From Arthrobacter methylotrophus (GTDB lineage: Bacteria; Actinomycetota; Actinomycetes; Actinomycetales; Micrococcaceae), in assembly GCF_039539965.1 (NCBI RefSeq), contig NZ_BAABED010000001.1, positions 2,294,001-2,358,000 of the forward strand: a stretch of 64,000 nucleotides of DNA. Reading direction: 5' to 3'. Of the stretch, positions 1 to 9,173 are shown piece by piece (position 1 is the stretch's first letter; each line of letters starts with the position of its first letter). The translations under genes and the position numbers were made by a program. The notes under the pieces are model-generated. The model did not search any database. It saw only the letters and a list, made by a program, of their open reading frames with translations, and was not told where the DNA came from.

Positions 1-55
1 AAGCGACGTCGCTAGGCCGGGGCCCCGATCGCCGCGCATCACCACGTGCGGACAA

Positions 56-95
56 GCAGAAAGACCCTGGAACGGTTGTTCCGGGGTCTTTCTGC
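56..95. terminator. Rho-independent terminator, strong hairpin
   Basis: An 18-bp stem (56-73 with 78-95) closes a 4-base loop. The arms read GCAGAAAGACCC... and ...GGGGTCTTTCTGC with one G-T wobble. It lies just beyond the stop of the leftward DUF3043 gene and probably ends that transcript. Being symmetric, it could also stop a rightward transcript entering the window. Confidence 0.8.
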
Positions 96-129
96 TTCGA
101 CAGACTCTTGCCCTTTTCTATTGCCGGTC

Positions 130-729
130 TTAGGAAGGAAACTGACCGCGCTGGACCTGCGGCTTGGGCAGCCGCAGCCGGCGGAATTGCAGGGAACGCA
201 TGCTGCCGTACCAGATGGTGCCGCGCTCCACCTCACCGAATTTCTGCGCCAAACCCTTGCGCAACTTACGAGAAAGGACGACGACGTCCGCGAAGACCGC
301 AAGAAACATGACCCAGAAGCCGATCAAAACATAGCTGAGGACGTTGCTTCCCGTCGGAATGACGAAAGAGATCACCACGAACAGGAGTGCCCCGAACATT
401 AGGTACTCACCCAGGCTGAAACGCGCGTCCACGTAGTCGCGGGCAAACCGCTTCTGCGGGCCTTTGTCGCGCAACGGCAGGTACTTTTCATTACCGGTAT
501 CCAGTGCCTGGCGCATCTTCTGGCGCTGATCCTGCACCGCGATACGCTCGGCGTCCTTGGAGGCCTTGCGGTCTGTCGGCACCAACGGGCGCTTGCGGGC
601 TGCTTCCTGCTCTTTGCGCTTGGGCGTGGGTGCGCCCTTACCAGCACCTGCACCTTTCGCGGGGGCATCGGTGGCAAGCTGGTCTACTGAGTCTTGAGCG
701 CTCGGCTCATCCTTTTTACGTCCAAACAC
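130..729 (-). CDS. DUF3043 family membrane protein
   Basis: The protein is about 199 residues. The N-terminal half is very charged (Lys/Arg/Ala/Pro-rich). Around residues 100-145 lie two hydrophobic segments (YLMFGALLFVVISFVI and VLSYVLIGFWVMFLAVFAD), followed by a basic cytoplasmic tail. This is the architecture of the actinobacterial DUF3043 family, whose role is unknown. The GTG at 729 is chosen because homologous-looking sequence (VFGRKKDEPS) begins there; the frame stays open upstream to 861 but that part looks like non-coding translation. The gene diverges from the M20 dipeptidase gene and ends at a strong terminator. Confidence 0.8.
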   Translation of the reverse strand: MFGRKKDEPSAQDSVDQLATDAPAKGAGAGKGAPTPKRKEQEAARKRPLVPTDRKASKDAERIAVQDQRQKMRQALDTGNEKYLPLRDKGPQKRFARDYVDARFSLGEYLMFGALLFVVISFVIPTGSNVLSYVLIGFWVMFLAVFADVVVLSRKLRKGLAQKFGEVERGTIWYGSMRSLQFRRLRLPKPQVQRGQFPS

Positions 730-851
730 CACTACAGAATACCCCGCAGCAACCGGCGGAAAGTCGACGTGTCGCGGGATCCCGTGAGTGACACCGCCAC
801 GGGCGCATGTGCGAGTTCCCCGGTACGGCTCCCGGCGGTAGTCTTTGGCCC

Positions 852-2279
852 ATGACTTCAATGAATGCGGAGATCCCGCAGACCTTTTCCGGCGGTGTCA
901 GCACGATCAATGTTGATGCGCTCAAGTCCTCCGTCGATGCCACTTTTGATGAAACCATGTCCCGATTGAAGGCGTTGGTTGCTATCCCGGGGATCGCCTG
1001 GCCAAGTTTCGACCCCGCGGAGCTGGAACGAAGCGCCGAGGCCGTTGCGGCCCTGGCACGTGAGTCGGGATTCTCCGACGTCCAGATCCTGCGCTGCGAC
1101 AAGACCGATGGCACGCCCGGCGGCCCTGCGATCGTTGCACGCCGCGTGGCCGCGCCAGGAAAACCCACGGTCCTGCTCTACGCGCACCACGATGTGCAGC
1201 CGCCGGGCGACGTCAGCCTGTGGGAGACCGAACCCTTCGTGGCACAGGAACGCGACGGCCGCCTTTATGGCCGCGGCGCAGCCGACGACAAAGCCGGAAT
1301 CATGGCCCACCTGGCTTCCTATGCAGCCGTAACCCAGGTGCTGGGAGATGATTTCGGCTTGGGGGTGACACTGTTCTTCGAGGGTGAGGAAGAAGCCGGC
1401 TCCCCGACTTTCCGCACTTTCCTCGAAACGCACAGGGACCTCCTTGAAGCGAACGTCATTGTCGTTGCCGACTCCAGTAATTGGAAAGTCGGTATTCCGG
1501 CCCTCACCACCAGCCTTCGCGGACTGGTGGATGGCACGTTCGAGGTGCGGGTCCTGGACCACGCCGTCCACTCGGGCATGTTCGGCGGGCCCGTCTTGGA
1601 CGCACCGACCCTCTTGTCGCGGCTTATCGCCACACTGCACGACGACGACGGCAACGTCGCGATCGAGGGCTTGGTCGCCAAGGATGACGTCGTCGAGGAC
1701 GTGGATGAGGAGCAGTACCGCGCGGATGCCTCGGTACTCGAAGGAGTGCGACTCGCCGGTAGTGGCAGTATCGCTTCGAGGCTTTGGACGAAGCCGGCCT
1801 TGTCCATCATCGGTATCGATGCTCCCGCCATCGACGTTGCGTCAAATACTTTGCTCCCGTCCGCGCGGGCAAAGTTCAGCCTGCGCTTGGCTCCCGGCCA
1901 GGATCCGGATGCCGCCATGGACGCAATGGGGAGGCACTTGGCGGCCCATGCTCCTTTCGGGGCCACGGTGACGTTCGTGCCGGGGGAGCGGGGCAACGCA
2001 TTCTCCACCGACACCGGATCTGCCGCCGCCCGGATCGCCATGTGGGCGCTGGGCGAAGCCTGGGGCGTGCCGGCCGTTGAAATGGGGATCGGTGGATCCA
2101 TACCGTTCATTGCGGATCTGACCGAAACCTATCCCGACGTCCAGATCCTCGTGACTGGTGTGGAGGACCCTGATTCCCGGGCCCACAGTGCTAACGAATC
2201 ACTTCACATCGGTGATTTCCGAAATGCTGTCCTGGCTGAAGCGTTGATGCTGGCCCGCTTGAACACGGAAGGCCTCTGA
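852..2279 (+). CDS. M20 family dipeptidase (metallopeptidase)
   Basis: The 475-residue protein shows the full M20 zinc-peptidase signature. AHHDVQPPG (about residue 111) holds the first metal-binding His and the catalytic Asp. GRGAADDKAG (about 139) holds the bridging Asp, EGEEEAGS (about 178) the general-base Glu, and a late AHSANE supplies the last His ligand. HSGMFGG marks the lid-domain insertion. Family members hydrolyse dipeptides or N-acylated amino acids in the cytoplasm. The ATG at 852 is preferred over upstream in-frame codons because the charged N-terminus typical of the family starts there; ATG 861 is an alternative. It diverges from the DUF3043 gene and stands alone. Confidence 0.85.
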   Translation: MTSMNAEIPQTFSGGVSTINVDALKSSVDATFDETMSRLKALVAIPGIAWPSFDPAELERSAEAVAALARESGFSDVQILRCDKTDGTPGGPAIVARRVAAPGKPTVLLYAHHDVQPPGDVSLWETEPFVAQERDGRLYGRGAADDKAGIMAHLASYAAVTQVLGDDFGLGVTLFFEGEEEAGSPTFRTFLETHRDLLEANVIVVADSSNWKVGIPALTTSLRGLVDGTFEVRVLDHAVHSGMFGGPVLDAPTLLSRLIATLHDDDGNVAIEGLVAKDDVVEDVDEEQYRADASVLEGVRLAGSGSIASRLWTKPALSIIGIDAPAIDVASNTLLPSARAKFSLRLAPGQDPDAAMDAMGRHLAAHAPFGATVTFVPGERGNAFSTDTGSAAARIAMWALGEAWGVPAVEMGIGGSIPFIADLTETYPDVQILVTGVEDPDSRAHSANESLHIGDFRNAVLAEALMLARLNTEGL

Positions 2280-2335
2280 GCCACGCGGACGATAGCGGGG
2301 AACAAGGTAATGGTCCCGGCGGTTACGTTAGAAGT

Positions 2336-2373
2336 TATAGCTATGAACCGGCTCGACGTAGCATGTAGCTATA
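2336..2373. promoter_or_regulatory. Inverted repeat upstream of the erpA-like gene
   Basis: TATAGCTA (2336-2343) and TAGCTATA (2366-2373) form 8-bp inverted arms 22 bases apart, ending about 70 bases before the ErpA-like start at 2447. The position suits an operator or overlapping promoter elements, but no regulator is identified. Each arm is itself nearly palindromic, so chance is possible. Confidence 0.3.
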
Positions 2374-2446
2374 GCCCGCACGTATTTGGGTAAGGGCAGG
2401 CAGCGCGAAAGTGCGGCCGCCAAGAGCATCATAAGAAGGTAGGCCA

Positions 2447-2833
2447 ATGAGCACTGCAACCAACGAAAACAGCACCGGAGCGCAGCTCGCAAGCGCTGAG
2501 CTTCCTGAGCACGAGGTCAAGTTGACCGACGTCGCCGCAGGCAAGGTCCGGAGCCTTCTCGAACAAGAAGGTAGGACGGACCTGCGGCTCCGCGTCGCTG
2601 TCCAACCAGGCGGCTGCTCGGGTCTGATCTACCAGCTCTACTTCGACGAGCGCCTGCTCGACGGCGATGCCGTCCGTGACTACGACGGCGTCGAAGTGGT
2701 TGTCGACAAGATGAGCGTGCCTTACCTGAGCGGTGCCAGCATCGACTTTGAGGACACGATCTCGAAACAGGGCTTTACCATCGACAACCCCAACGCCGGC
2801 GGGTCTTGCGCCTGCGGCGATTCGTTCCACTAA
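2447..2833 (+). CDS. erpA: HesB/IscA/ErpA-type iron-sulfur cluster insertion protein
   Basis: The 128-residue A-type carrier has the three invariant cysteines: one in QPGGCSG (about residue 64) and two in the C-terminal GGSCACGDSF. Such proteins receive Fe-S clusters from the scaffold and pass them to apo-enzymes. A fitting client nearby is the Rieske protein QcrA, about 7 kb away. A Shine-Dalgarno-like AGAAGG sits 8 bases before the ATG. The poorly conserved first 28 residues are a normal actinobacterial extension. The gene precedes the aa3 oxidase operon, from which it is separated by a long hairpin. Confidence 0.85.
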   Translation: MSTATNENSTGAQLASAELPEHEVKLTDVAAGKVRSLLEQEGRTDLRLRVAVQPGGCSGLIYQLYFDERLLDGDAVRDYDGVEVVVDKMSVPYLSGASIDFEDTISKQGFTIDNPNAGGSCACGDSFH

Positions 2834-2841
2834 CCCGGACA

Positions 2842-2914
2842 TTCGCCGACTGTTGGCCCAGCTCAGGAACGGGTTCCGACCCGATCCGACGCACTAGGCC
2901 AACATGTCGGCGAA
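2842..2914. terminator. Long inverted repeat after erpA, probable terminator
   Basis: TTCGCCGACTGTTGGCC (2842-2858) pairs with GGCCAACATGTCGGCGAA (2897-2914) apart from a one-base bulge, with a 38-base loop that itself contains GGAAC/GTTCC. It begins 8 bases after the erpA stop and lies about 100 bases before the ctaC start. It probably ends the erpA transcript, although no long T-run follows, so a processing or attenuator role is also possible. Confidence 0.5.
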
Positions 2915-3016
2915 AACCGCTTCGTAGCGGTAAGCTCTACACCGGGTAGTAAAACTTTAGTGTGCCCGGTAGGTCCTTGGCCTGCCGGGTTGCAGCAACA
3001 AGAGGAAGGGCCGTCT

Positions 3017-3889
3017 GTGAGTTCGCAGAACCGAACCGGCAGCCGACGCATAAAGATCACCTCGATCACTGGCTTGGCAGTCGCCGGCGCGTTGGTTTTG
3101 ACCGGATGTTCACCAGAGGTAGCAAAGGGTTGGTTGCCCACCGAGCGTGGTACCACCAGCAACACCGATCGGATCATGGACCTCTGGGTCAACTCATGGA
3201 TCGCCGCCCTCGCCGTGGGCATTATTACTTGGGGCCTGCTGGTCTGGTGCATCATTGCCTACCGCCGCCGCAAGGGCACCACGGGTTTCCCGAAGCAGCT
3301 TAGCTACAACCTCCCTCTGGAGGTCTTTTATTTGACCATTCCGCTGTTCATGGTGCTGGTGTTCTTCTACTTCACCGACCAGGACCAGCGTGCCATCGAT
3401 GACCGCTCGCAGCCTGCCGACGTCACTATTGACGTCCGCGGCAAGCAGTGGGCCTGGGACTTCAACTACGTGAAAGGCTCGGTCATTACCGAAGACCTTC
3501 ACGAGGCAGGCGTCCAGGCGCACCTCACGGGCAACAACGTGGACAAGGACAAGCTCCCCACCTTGTACCTTCCGGTCAATAAGTCGGTTGACTTGGAGCT
3601 GAACTCCCGTGACGTCATCCACTCTTTCTGGGTACCCGCCTTCCTGCAGAAGCGCGACATGATTCCCGGCAAGACCAACTACATCAGGTTGACCCCCACC
3701 AAGGAGGGCACCTATGACGGCAAGTGCGCCGAACTTTGCGGTGAATACCACTCAGAGATGCTGTTCCGCGTGAAGGTTGTTTCCGAGGCTGAGTTCCAGG
3801 CTCACATGGACCAGCTTCGTCAGAGCGGCAACACGGGTCTTCTCGATTCGAAGTACGACCGCAACCCGAACCTGAACGCAAAGAATTAA
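3017..3889 (+). CDS. ctaC: Cytochrome c oxidase subunit II (aa3 type)
   Basis: This 290-residue subunit of the aa3 terminal oxidase carries the CuA site that accepts electrons from the bc1 complex. A lipoprotein signal ends at LTGC (Cys31). Two transmembrane helices follow (about 55-82 and 100-120), then a periplasmic cupredoxin domain. Its CuA ligands are visible as the His in DVIHSFW and the motif [12 protein letters not shown] near residue 236. The GTG at 3017 is chosen because AGAGGAAGG precedes it and the signal peptide starts there. ctaD begins 10 bases after the stop, so the two are cotranscribed. Confidence 0.93.
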   Translation: MSSQNRTGSRRIKITSITGLAVAGALVLTGCSPEVAKGWLPTERGTTSNTDRIMDLWVNSWIAALAVGIITWGLLVWCIIAYRRRKGTTGFPKQLSYNLPLEVFYLTIPLFMVLVFFYFTDQDQRAIDDRSQPADVTIDVRGKQWAWDFNYVKGSVITEDLHEAGVQAHLTGNNVDKDKLPTLYLPVNKSVDLELNSRDVIHSFWVPAFLQKRDMIPGKTNYIRLTPTKEGTYDGKCAELCGEYHSEMLFRVKVVSEAEFQAHMDQLRQSGNTGLLDSKYDRNPNLNAKN

Positions 3890-3899
3890 GGGAAGCGAC

Positions 3900-5618
3900 G
3901 TGGCTACTTACACTCAATCCGCCGGAGTCCTCGAGGCTCCGGTAGTACCGAAATCCAAGGGACGCATTGTCGTCAGCTGGATCACTTCCACGGACCACAA
4001 GACCATCGGGTACATGTACCTGATCGCGTCTTTCGTGTTCTTCTGCCTGGGCGGCGTGATGGCGCTGCTGATCCGTGCAGAGCTGTTCGAACCCGGCATG
4101 CAGATCCTGCAGACCAAGGAACAGTACAACCAGCTCTTCACGATGCACGGCACTGTCATGCTCTTGATGTTCGCGACGCCGCTCTTCGCGGGTTTCGCCA
4201 ATGTCATCATGCCGCTGCAGATCGGCGCCCCCGACGTCGCCTTCCCGCGACTGAACGCGCTGGCTTTCTGGTTCTTCCTCTTTGGGTCCACCATTGCCGT
4301 GTCCGGGTTCATCACCCCCCAGGGTGCTGCCTCCTTCGGCTGGTTCGCCTATGCGCCGCTGTCGGATACGACCTTTACCCCGGGCGTTGGCGGGGACCTC
4401 TGGGTCTTCGGCTTGGCGTTGTCGGGTTTCGGAACCATTCTGGGCGCGGTCAACTTCATCACCACGATTATCTGCATGCGCGCTCCGGGCATGACGATGT
4501 GGCGCATGCCGATCTTCACCTGGAACACCTTGGTGACGGGCATCCTGGTACTCATGGCCTTCCCGCCCCTCGCCGCCGCGCTCTTCGCGCTCGGCGCGGA
4601 CCGGCGCTTCGGCGCACACATCTTCGATCCGGAGAACGGCGGAGCTGTCTTGTGGCAGCACCTGTTCTGGTTCTTCGGACACCCCGAGGTGTACATCATC
4701 GCCTTGCCCTTCTTCGGTATCGTCTCGGAGATCTTCCCGGTCTTCAGCCGTAAACCGATCTTCGGCTACAAAGGCCTGGTCTATGCGACCATCGCTATCG
4801 CCGCACTGTCGGTGACCGTGTGGGCGCACCACATGTATGTCACCGGTTCCGTGCTGCTGCCGTTCTTCTCCTTCATGACGATGCTCATCGCGGTACCCAC
4901 CGGTGTGAAGTTCTTCAACTGGATCGGTACTCTGTGGCAGGGCTCGATTACTTTCGAAACCCCCATGCTCTGGAGCATCGGCTTCCTTGTCACCTTCCTC
5001 TTCGGTGGCCTGACGGGCATCATCCTGGCCTCCCCGCCGCTGGACTTCCAGGTCTCGGACTCCTACTTCGTCGTAGCGCACTTCCACTACGTCGTCTTCG
5101 GCACCGTGGTGTTCGCCATGTTCGCAGGCTTCTACTTCTGGTGGCCCAAGTGGACCGGCAAGATGCTCAACGAACGCCTCGGCAAGATCCACTTCTGGCT
5201 CCTGTTCCTGGGCTTCCACGGCACCTTCCTGATCCAGCACTGGCTCGGCGTCGAGGGCATGCCCCGCCGCTACGCCGACTACATGCCGCAGGACGGTTTC
5301 ACTTGGATGAACCAGTTCTCCACGATTTCCTCCTTTGTGCTCGGTGCTTCGCTCCTGCCGTTCTTCTGGAACGTCTACATCACCTGGCGCAGCAACAAGA
5401 AGGTGGAAGTCGACGATCCCTGGGGCTTCGGCGCCTCGCTTGAGTGGGCTACATCCTGCCCGCCTCCGCGGCACAACTTCACGTCCCTGCCCCGCATCCG
5501 TTCCGAGCGTCCAGCCCTGGACCTCCACCACCCGGAGCTCGCACAGCACCACACAGCGCAGGCCCTTGTGCCGGCAGCAACCGTGCTCGGCAACGCTGAC
5601 CAGAAGGACGCCAAGTGA
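3900..5618 (+). CDS. ctaD: Cytochrome c oxidase subunit I
   Basis: The 572-residue catalytic subunit holds heme a, heme a3 and CuB. It starts with the typical [21 protein letters not shown] and has 12 membrane spans. Visible ligands are the His in TMHGTVMLL (heme a), [10 protein letters not shown] with the cross-linked His-Tyr pair, AHHMY (CuB), and AHFHYVVFG (heme a3 and a). The polar C-terminal tail is variable in the family. The GTG start at 3900 lies just after the ctaC stop. The stop overlaps the start of ctaF by 4 bases (GTGA), indicating translational coupling. Confidence 0.95.
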   Translation: MATYTQSAGVLEAPVVPKSKGRIVVSWITSTDHKTIGYMYLIASFVFFCLGGVMALLIRAELFEPGMQILQTKEQYNQLFTMHGTVMLLMFATPLFAGFANVIMPLQIGAPDVAFPRLNALAFWFFLFGSTIAVSGFITPQGAASFGWFAYAPLSDTTFTPGVGGDLWVFGLALSGFGTILGAVNFITTIICMRAPGMTMWRMPIFTWNTLVTGILVLMAFPPLAAALFALGADRRFGAHIFDPENGGAVLWQHLFWFFGHPEVYIIALPFFGIVSEIFPVFSRKPIFGYKGLVYATIAIAALSVTVWAHHMYVTGSVLLPFFSFMTMLIAVPTGVKFFNWIGTLWQGSITFETPMLWSIGFLVTFLFGGLTGIILASPPLDFQVSDSYFVVAHFHYVVFGTVVFAMFAGFYFWWPKWTGKMLNERLGKIHFWLLFLGFHGTFLIQHWLGVEGMPRRYADYMPQDGFTWMNQFSTISSFVLGASLLPFFWNVYITWRSNKKVEVDDPWGFGASLEWATSCPPPRHNFTSLPRIRSERPALDLHHPELAQHHTAQALVPAATVLGNADQKDAK

Positions 5619-6016
5619 AAATCGAATCTTGGATTTTTGGAGCCGGGAGTTTCTTCTTCGTTCCGGTGGCGCTGGTCTATGGTTTCCTGACCCACTGGTC
5701 TGAGTGGGTTGGCATACTTGGAATTCTCCTGGTCGGTGGCCTAGCGGGCATGATCGGGGCTTACCTGGGTTTCACCGGCAAGCGCGTCGGCCTGCGGCCT
5801 GAAGACCGTCCGGACGCAGAGATTCACGAAGGCGCCGGCGAGCAGGGGCACTTCAGCCCTTGGAGCTGGTGGCCGCTGGTCCTTGGCCTGGCTTGCGCCG
5901 GTGGCTTCCTTGGCCTCGCCATAGGTTTCTGGATCACGTTCGTTGCCGCCGGCTTGGCTCTCGTAGCCTTGGTCGGTTGGGTCTTCGAATACAGCCGTGG
6001 AGATCACGCGCACTAG
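5615..6016 (+). CDS. ctaF: Cytochrome c oxidase subunit IV, actinobacterial type
   Basis: The 133-residue membrane protein matches the actinobacterial oxidase subunit IV. Two spans lie at the N-terminus ([36 protein letters not shown]) and two near the C-terminus, around a charged loop ([27 protein letters not shown]). It is found only with ctaC/ctaD and stabilises the complex. The start overlaps the ctaD stop, and a strong terminator follows 13 bases after its own stop, closing the operon. Confidence 0.88.
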   Translation: MKIESWIFGAGSFFFVPVALVYGFLTHWSEWVGILGILLVGGLAGMIGAYLGFTGKRVGLRPEDRPDAEIHEGAGEQGHFSPWSWWPLVLGLACAGGFLGLAIGFWITFVAAGLALVALVGWVFEYSRGDHAH

Positions 6017-6028
6017 AACTACTCGAAT

Positions 6029-6071
6029 AACGACGGCGGGCCCCACCTCATCGGTGGGGCCCGCCGTCGTT
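6029..6071. terminator. Strong terminator closing the ctaCDF operon
   Basis: A 19-bp perfect stem (6029-6047 with 6053-6071) has arms beginning AACGACGGCGGG and a 5-base loop. It sits between the rightward ctaF and the leftward HPr gene and can serve both. Confidence 0.88.
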
Positions 6072-6123
6072 GTCTTATCCGAAGGTCAGCGCCACGCATA
6101 CGTCCTTATGGCGCATGGCTGGC

Positions 6124-6417
6124 TCAACGACCTTCTACGGCCTCCAGGACGGCCGAAAGACCCGTCAGGGCATCGTTGACCTCGTCAAGCGTGCGGTCGG
6201 CTTGTAGCGCTTCTGCGGAGACGGACAGAACCACCTCACACCCGTGGCCGAAATCCTCGGTCATGACCTCAAGCAAAGACCGGGCATCGACCGCTTGATG
6301 GCCGGGTTTCCTAATAGTGACCGGAAGCCCGGTGGCCGTCACCGCGCGGACGAAAACGGCGGCCGCCCGTGCGTGGAGGCCGATCTCTGCGGCAACGATG
6401 GCTTTGTGCTCGGGCAA
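6124..6417 (-). CDS. ptsH: HPr phosphocarrier protein of the PTS
   Basis: This 97-residue HPr carries phosphate from enzyme I to sugar-specific EIIA domains. The active His lies in IGLHARAAA (about residue 18), and the later SLLEVMTEDFGHGCEV region replaces the usual Ser46 site. The start is a TTG at 6417 with AAGGAG 5 bases upstream, a clear case of a rare start supported by its ribosome site. It diverges from a DasR/NagR-type GntR regulator, with a dre-like operator between them, which suggests control by amino-sugar phosphates as described for DasR in Streptomyces. Confidence 0.9.
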   Translation of the reverse strand: MPEHKAIVAAEIGLHARAAAVFVRAVTATGLPVTIRKPGHQAVDARSLLEVMTEDFGHGCEVVLSVSAEALQADRTLDEVNDALTGLSAVLEAVEGR

Positions 6418-6511
6418 ACCGGCTCCTTTGACTCGGACGGCCGATGCCGACTGCGATTTTGATCCTTACAAGCGTAGCCCCGCCACGCCACGCCACCGTA
6501 CGCAGCATCCA

Positions 6512-6527
6512 ACTGGTCTAGACCTGC
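6512..6527. promoter_or_regulatory. dre-like operator (DasR-type site) between ptsH and the GntR gene
   Basis: ACTGGTCTAGACCTGC matches the known DasR responsive element (ACTGGTCTAGACCACT) at 14 of 16 positions, including the whole palindromic core TGGTCTAGACC. It lies 95 bases upstream of the ptsH TTG and 54 bases upstream of the GntR ATG, the right place for one site to control both genes. The match is seen; binding by the adjacent regulator is inferred. Confidence 0.7.
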
Positions 6528-6580
6528 GGGTAGATTGGCCTACGCTTGTTTCATGGAAGATATCTTGGCCGAAGACCGTC

Positions 6581-7372
6581 ATGCCTGCTGAAGCAGCACG
6601 CATCTCCGGGGAGATCGACCGAAAGAGCGGCACTCCCATCTACATACAACTTCGTGAAATCCTGCGCAACTACATTGCGGAGTCGTGCCGTCCCGGTGCT
6701 GCGTTGCCCTCGGAACGGGATCTCTCCGAACGTTTCGGCCTTGCCAGGATGACTGTCCGACAGGCCATTGATGCGCTCGTAGGCGAGGAAATCATCGAGC
6801 GTGTGGTTGGCCTTGGGACTTTCGTCCGCAAGCCAAAACTTGACCTCCAAGTGAAGCTCACCTCCTACAGCGAGGAAATGCAGCGTCGCGGCATGGTTCC
6901 AGCAGCGAAAGTCCTCAGCTTTGAGCAAATCGCCGCGAGTGCGTTTCTGGCGCGGGAGCTCCAGCTCGAGGAAGGGACGCCGCTGGTCCGCTTCAGACGG
7001 CTCCTTCTGGCTGACAACGAACCCATGAGCGTGGATGAGAACTTCATCCCGGCCCATCGCGTGCCGGGCCTCCTGGACGAGGCGCCCCCTAGTTCCCTCT
7101 ATAACGTGCTGAGCGAAAAGTACGGGCTTGTCATGGAGTGGGGTGAAGACATGATTGAAGCAACGGCCGCTTCACCATCAACCGCCCGGCTGTTGAACGT
7201 GGATGTCGGAATGCCGTTGCTCAAGATTCAGCGCCACGCTTTCGTAGCCCGCTCCACAGTGGACTACTCCGTGTCGTACTATCGGGCTGACCGGTACAAG
7301 TTGTGGGTACCGCTGCAGCGCCCGGGCGTTCGGTCTACCCGAAGCCAATCCAACGGCTACCGCAATCACTAG
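6581..7372 (+). CDS. GntR/HutC-family regulator, DasR/NagR type
   Basis: The 263-residue protein has a GntR winged helix-turn-helix at residues 17-85 (IYIQLREILRNYI, LPSERDLSERFGLARMTVRQ, GTFV) followed by a UTRA effector domain. Its N-terminus is reminiscent of DasR (LTSYSEEM, RFRRLLLADNEPM, EDMIEATAASP, YYRADRYKLWVPL). DasR-like proteins bind glucosamine-6-phosphate or related ligands and release dre operators. The adjacent HPr gene and the dre-like site at 6512 fit that role. ATG 6581 is chosen because homology begins just after it; the frame is open further upstream but would run into the promoter. A terminator follows. Confidence 0.82.
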   Translation: MPAEAARISGEIDRKSGTPIYIQLREILRNYIAESCRPGAALPSERDLSERFGLARMTVRQAIDALVGEEIIERVVGLGTFVRKPKLDLQVKLTSYSEEMQRRGMVPAAKVLSFEQIAASAFLARELQLEEGTPLVRFRRLLLADNEPMSVDENFIPAHRVPGLLDEAPPSSLYNVLSEKYGLVMEWGEDMIEATAASPSTARLLNVDVGMPLLKIQRHAFVARSTVDYSVSYYRADRYKLWVPLQRPGVRSTRSQSNGYRNH

Positions 7373-7447
7373 CCAACGGTGTGAGGGTGCCGACGACAGT
7401 CCGGTACACGTGCTTCCGACGGCGTCAATAACCTAAGCCAAAAAGCA

Positions 7448-7481
7448 GGGAGGGCCCCGTCCGCGTGGACGGGGCCCTCCC
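7448..7481. terminator. Strong terminator between the GntR gene and qcrB
   Basis: A 15-bp perfect GC-rich stem (GGGAGGGCCCCGTCC at 7448-7462 with 7467-7481) has a 4-base loop. It is extended by a flanking AAAGCA/TGCTTT pairing that supplies A/T-runs on both sides. It serves two converging transcripts. Confidence 0.88.
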
Positions 7482-7499
7482 TTGTGCTTTCGGTGAGAG

Positions 7500-9173
7500 C
7501 TAGTGGCTCAAGCTCTTCCGCTCTTCAGCGGACTCAATGGCTTCGTGAGGGCCATGTCCGTGGGCTGCTTCGAGCTCGGCCGGCGTTGCCGGGGCAACGC
7601 GGTCCTCGAAGAACCACTTGGAGAGGGCCGCGCGGCGCTTTTCCTTCCGGGTGACCACGCCGTGTTCGTTCGGCTCGGCGGGCAGCGGGGAGAGCGACTC
7701 GAAACCGACAAGCTTGTACTGCTTGTAGTCGTCCAGCGGCGCGTGTACTTCAATGAACTCGCCGTGCGGCAAGCGCACGATGCGACCCGTTTCACGTCCA
7801 TGCAGGGCGATCTCACGGTCTTTTCGCTGAAGCGCAAGGGCCACGCGTTTCGTCACCATGAAGGCAATGATCGGGCCAATGAAGAACAGCGTGCGCAGCC
7901 AGTAAGTGACGTCGTTCAGCGCAACATGGAAGTGCGTTGCAATGAGGTCCGAACCTGCAGCAGCCCACATGACGCAGTACCAGGTAAAGCCTGCGACACC
8001 AATGGCGGTGCGGGTGGGGGCATTGCGCGGACGGTCCAAGACATGGTGCTCACGATTGTCCTTGGTAATCCAGCGTTCGATCCACGGGTACGTGAACAGC
8101 ACAGTGAAAATGATGCCTGCTGGAACCAGGGCCGGTAGCAGGACATTCAGCGACAGCACATGGCCGAAGATGATGTATTCGAAGTGGAAATCATTAACAA
8201 CGCCAGGCATGAGTCGCAGGGCGCCGTCGACAAAACCGATGTACCAGTCAGGCTGGGTACCGGCCGACACGGGGGAGGGGTCGTACGGTCCGTAGTTCCA
8301 AATCGGGTTGATGGTGAACATCGCAGCCATCAGCGCGACAACACCGAACACGATGAAGAAGAAGCCGCCGGCCTTGGCAGCGTAAACCGGTCCCAATGGG
8401 TAACCGACGACGTTGCCGTCGTTGCGGCCCGGGCCAGGATACTGCGTGTGCTTATGGACAACCACCATGAAGAGGTGGATGACGATCATCAGCAGGATCA
8501 ACGCAGGTACCAGCAGAATGTGCAAGACGTACAGGCGGCCGATAATGGCCGTACCTGGGAACTCACCGCCAAAGAGGAAGAACGAGATATACGTTCCGAT
8601 CACGGGGATTGACTTGATGACCCCGTCGATGATTCGCAGGCCGTTGCCGGACAGCAAGTCATCGGGGAGCGAGTAACCGGTGAAGCCGGCGGCCATCGCC
8701 AAGATCAGCAGGACACCACCTACAACCCAGTTCATCTCGCGCGGCTTGCGGAAAGCGCCCGTGAAGAACACCCGCAGCATGTGTACACCAAGCGAAGCAA
8801 CGAACAGCAACGCTGCCCAGTGGTGTACCTGACGGAAGAAAAGACCACCGCGGATATCGAAGGAAATGTTCAGCGACGAGTTGTACGCCACGGACATTTC
8901 GACGTTGTACAACGGCGTGTAGGAGCCCTGGTAGTGGGTCTCCGCCATGGACGGGTCGAAGAAGAACGTCAGGAACGTACCAGACAACAGAAGAATGACG
9001 AAGGAATACAGCGCCACCTCGCCGAACATGAACGACCAGTGGTCGGGGAAGACCTTCCGGCCGAATTCACGCAGGATGCCGGATCCACCGACTCGTTCGT
9101 CGACAAAGTTGGTGATGCGGCCAACCTTGGTTGTGGGTACAAAGGGGACTTCAGCTGTTGATGAGGCGCTCAT
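7500..9173 (-). CDS. qcrB: Cytochrome bc1 complex, cytochrome b subunit
   Basis: The protein is about 557 residues and belongs to the menaquinol-cytochrome c reductase. It has the N-terminal four-helix heme domain (heme-ligand His residues in VHHWAALL, GVHMLRVFFTGAF, LYVLHILLVP and VIHLFMVVVHKHT), the Qo-site segment PDWYIGF in place of the classical PEWY, and a long cytoplasmic tail usual in Actinobacteria. ATG 9173 is preferred to GTG 9182 because GGGAG lies 10 bases before the ATG but only 1 base before the GTG. The start overlaps the qcrA stop by 23 bases, so translation is coupled. Confidence 0.93.
   Translation of the reverse strand: MSASSTAEVPFVPTTKVGRITNFVDERVGGSGILREFGRKVFPDHWSFMFGEVALYSFVILLLSGTFLTFFFDPSMAETHYQGSYTPLYNVEMSVAYNSSLNISFDIRGGLFFRQVHHWAALLFVASLGVHMLRVFFTGAFRKPREMNWVVGGVLLILAMAAGFTGYSLPDDLLSGNGLRIIDGVIKSIPVIGTYISFFLFGGEFPGTAIIGRLYVLHILLVPALILLMIVIHLFMVVVHKHTQYPGPGRNDGNVVGYPLGPVYAAKAGGFFFIVFGVVALMAAMFTINPIWNYGPYDPSPVSAGTQPDWYIGFVDGALRLMPGVVNDFHFEYIIFGHVLSLNVLLPALVPAGIIFTVLFTYPWIERWITKDNREHHVLDRPRNAPTRTAIGVAGFTWYCVMWAAAGSDLIATHFHVALNDVTYWLRTLFFIGPIIAFMVTKRVALALQRKDREIALHGRETGRIVRLPHGEFIEVHAPLDDYKQYKLVGFESLSPLPAEPNEHGVVTRKEKRRAALSKWFFEDRVAPATPAELEAAHGHGPHEAIESAEERKSLSH

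Noticed and set aside
3684..5552. Open leftward frame of 622 codons
   Set aside because: It is antisense to ctaD, which has all heme and copper ligands. The antisense product is a Glu/Arg/His-rich string with no fold.
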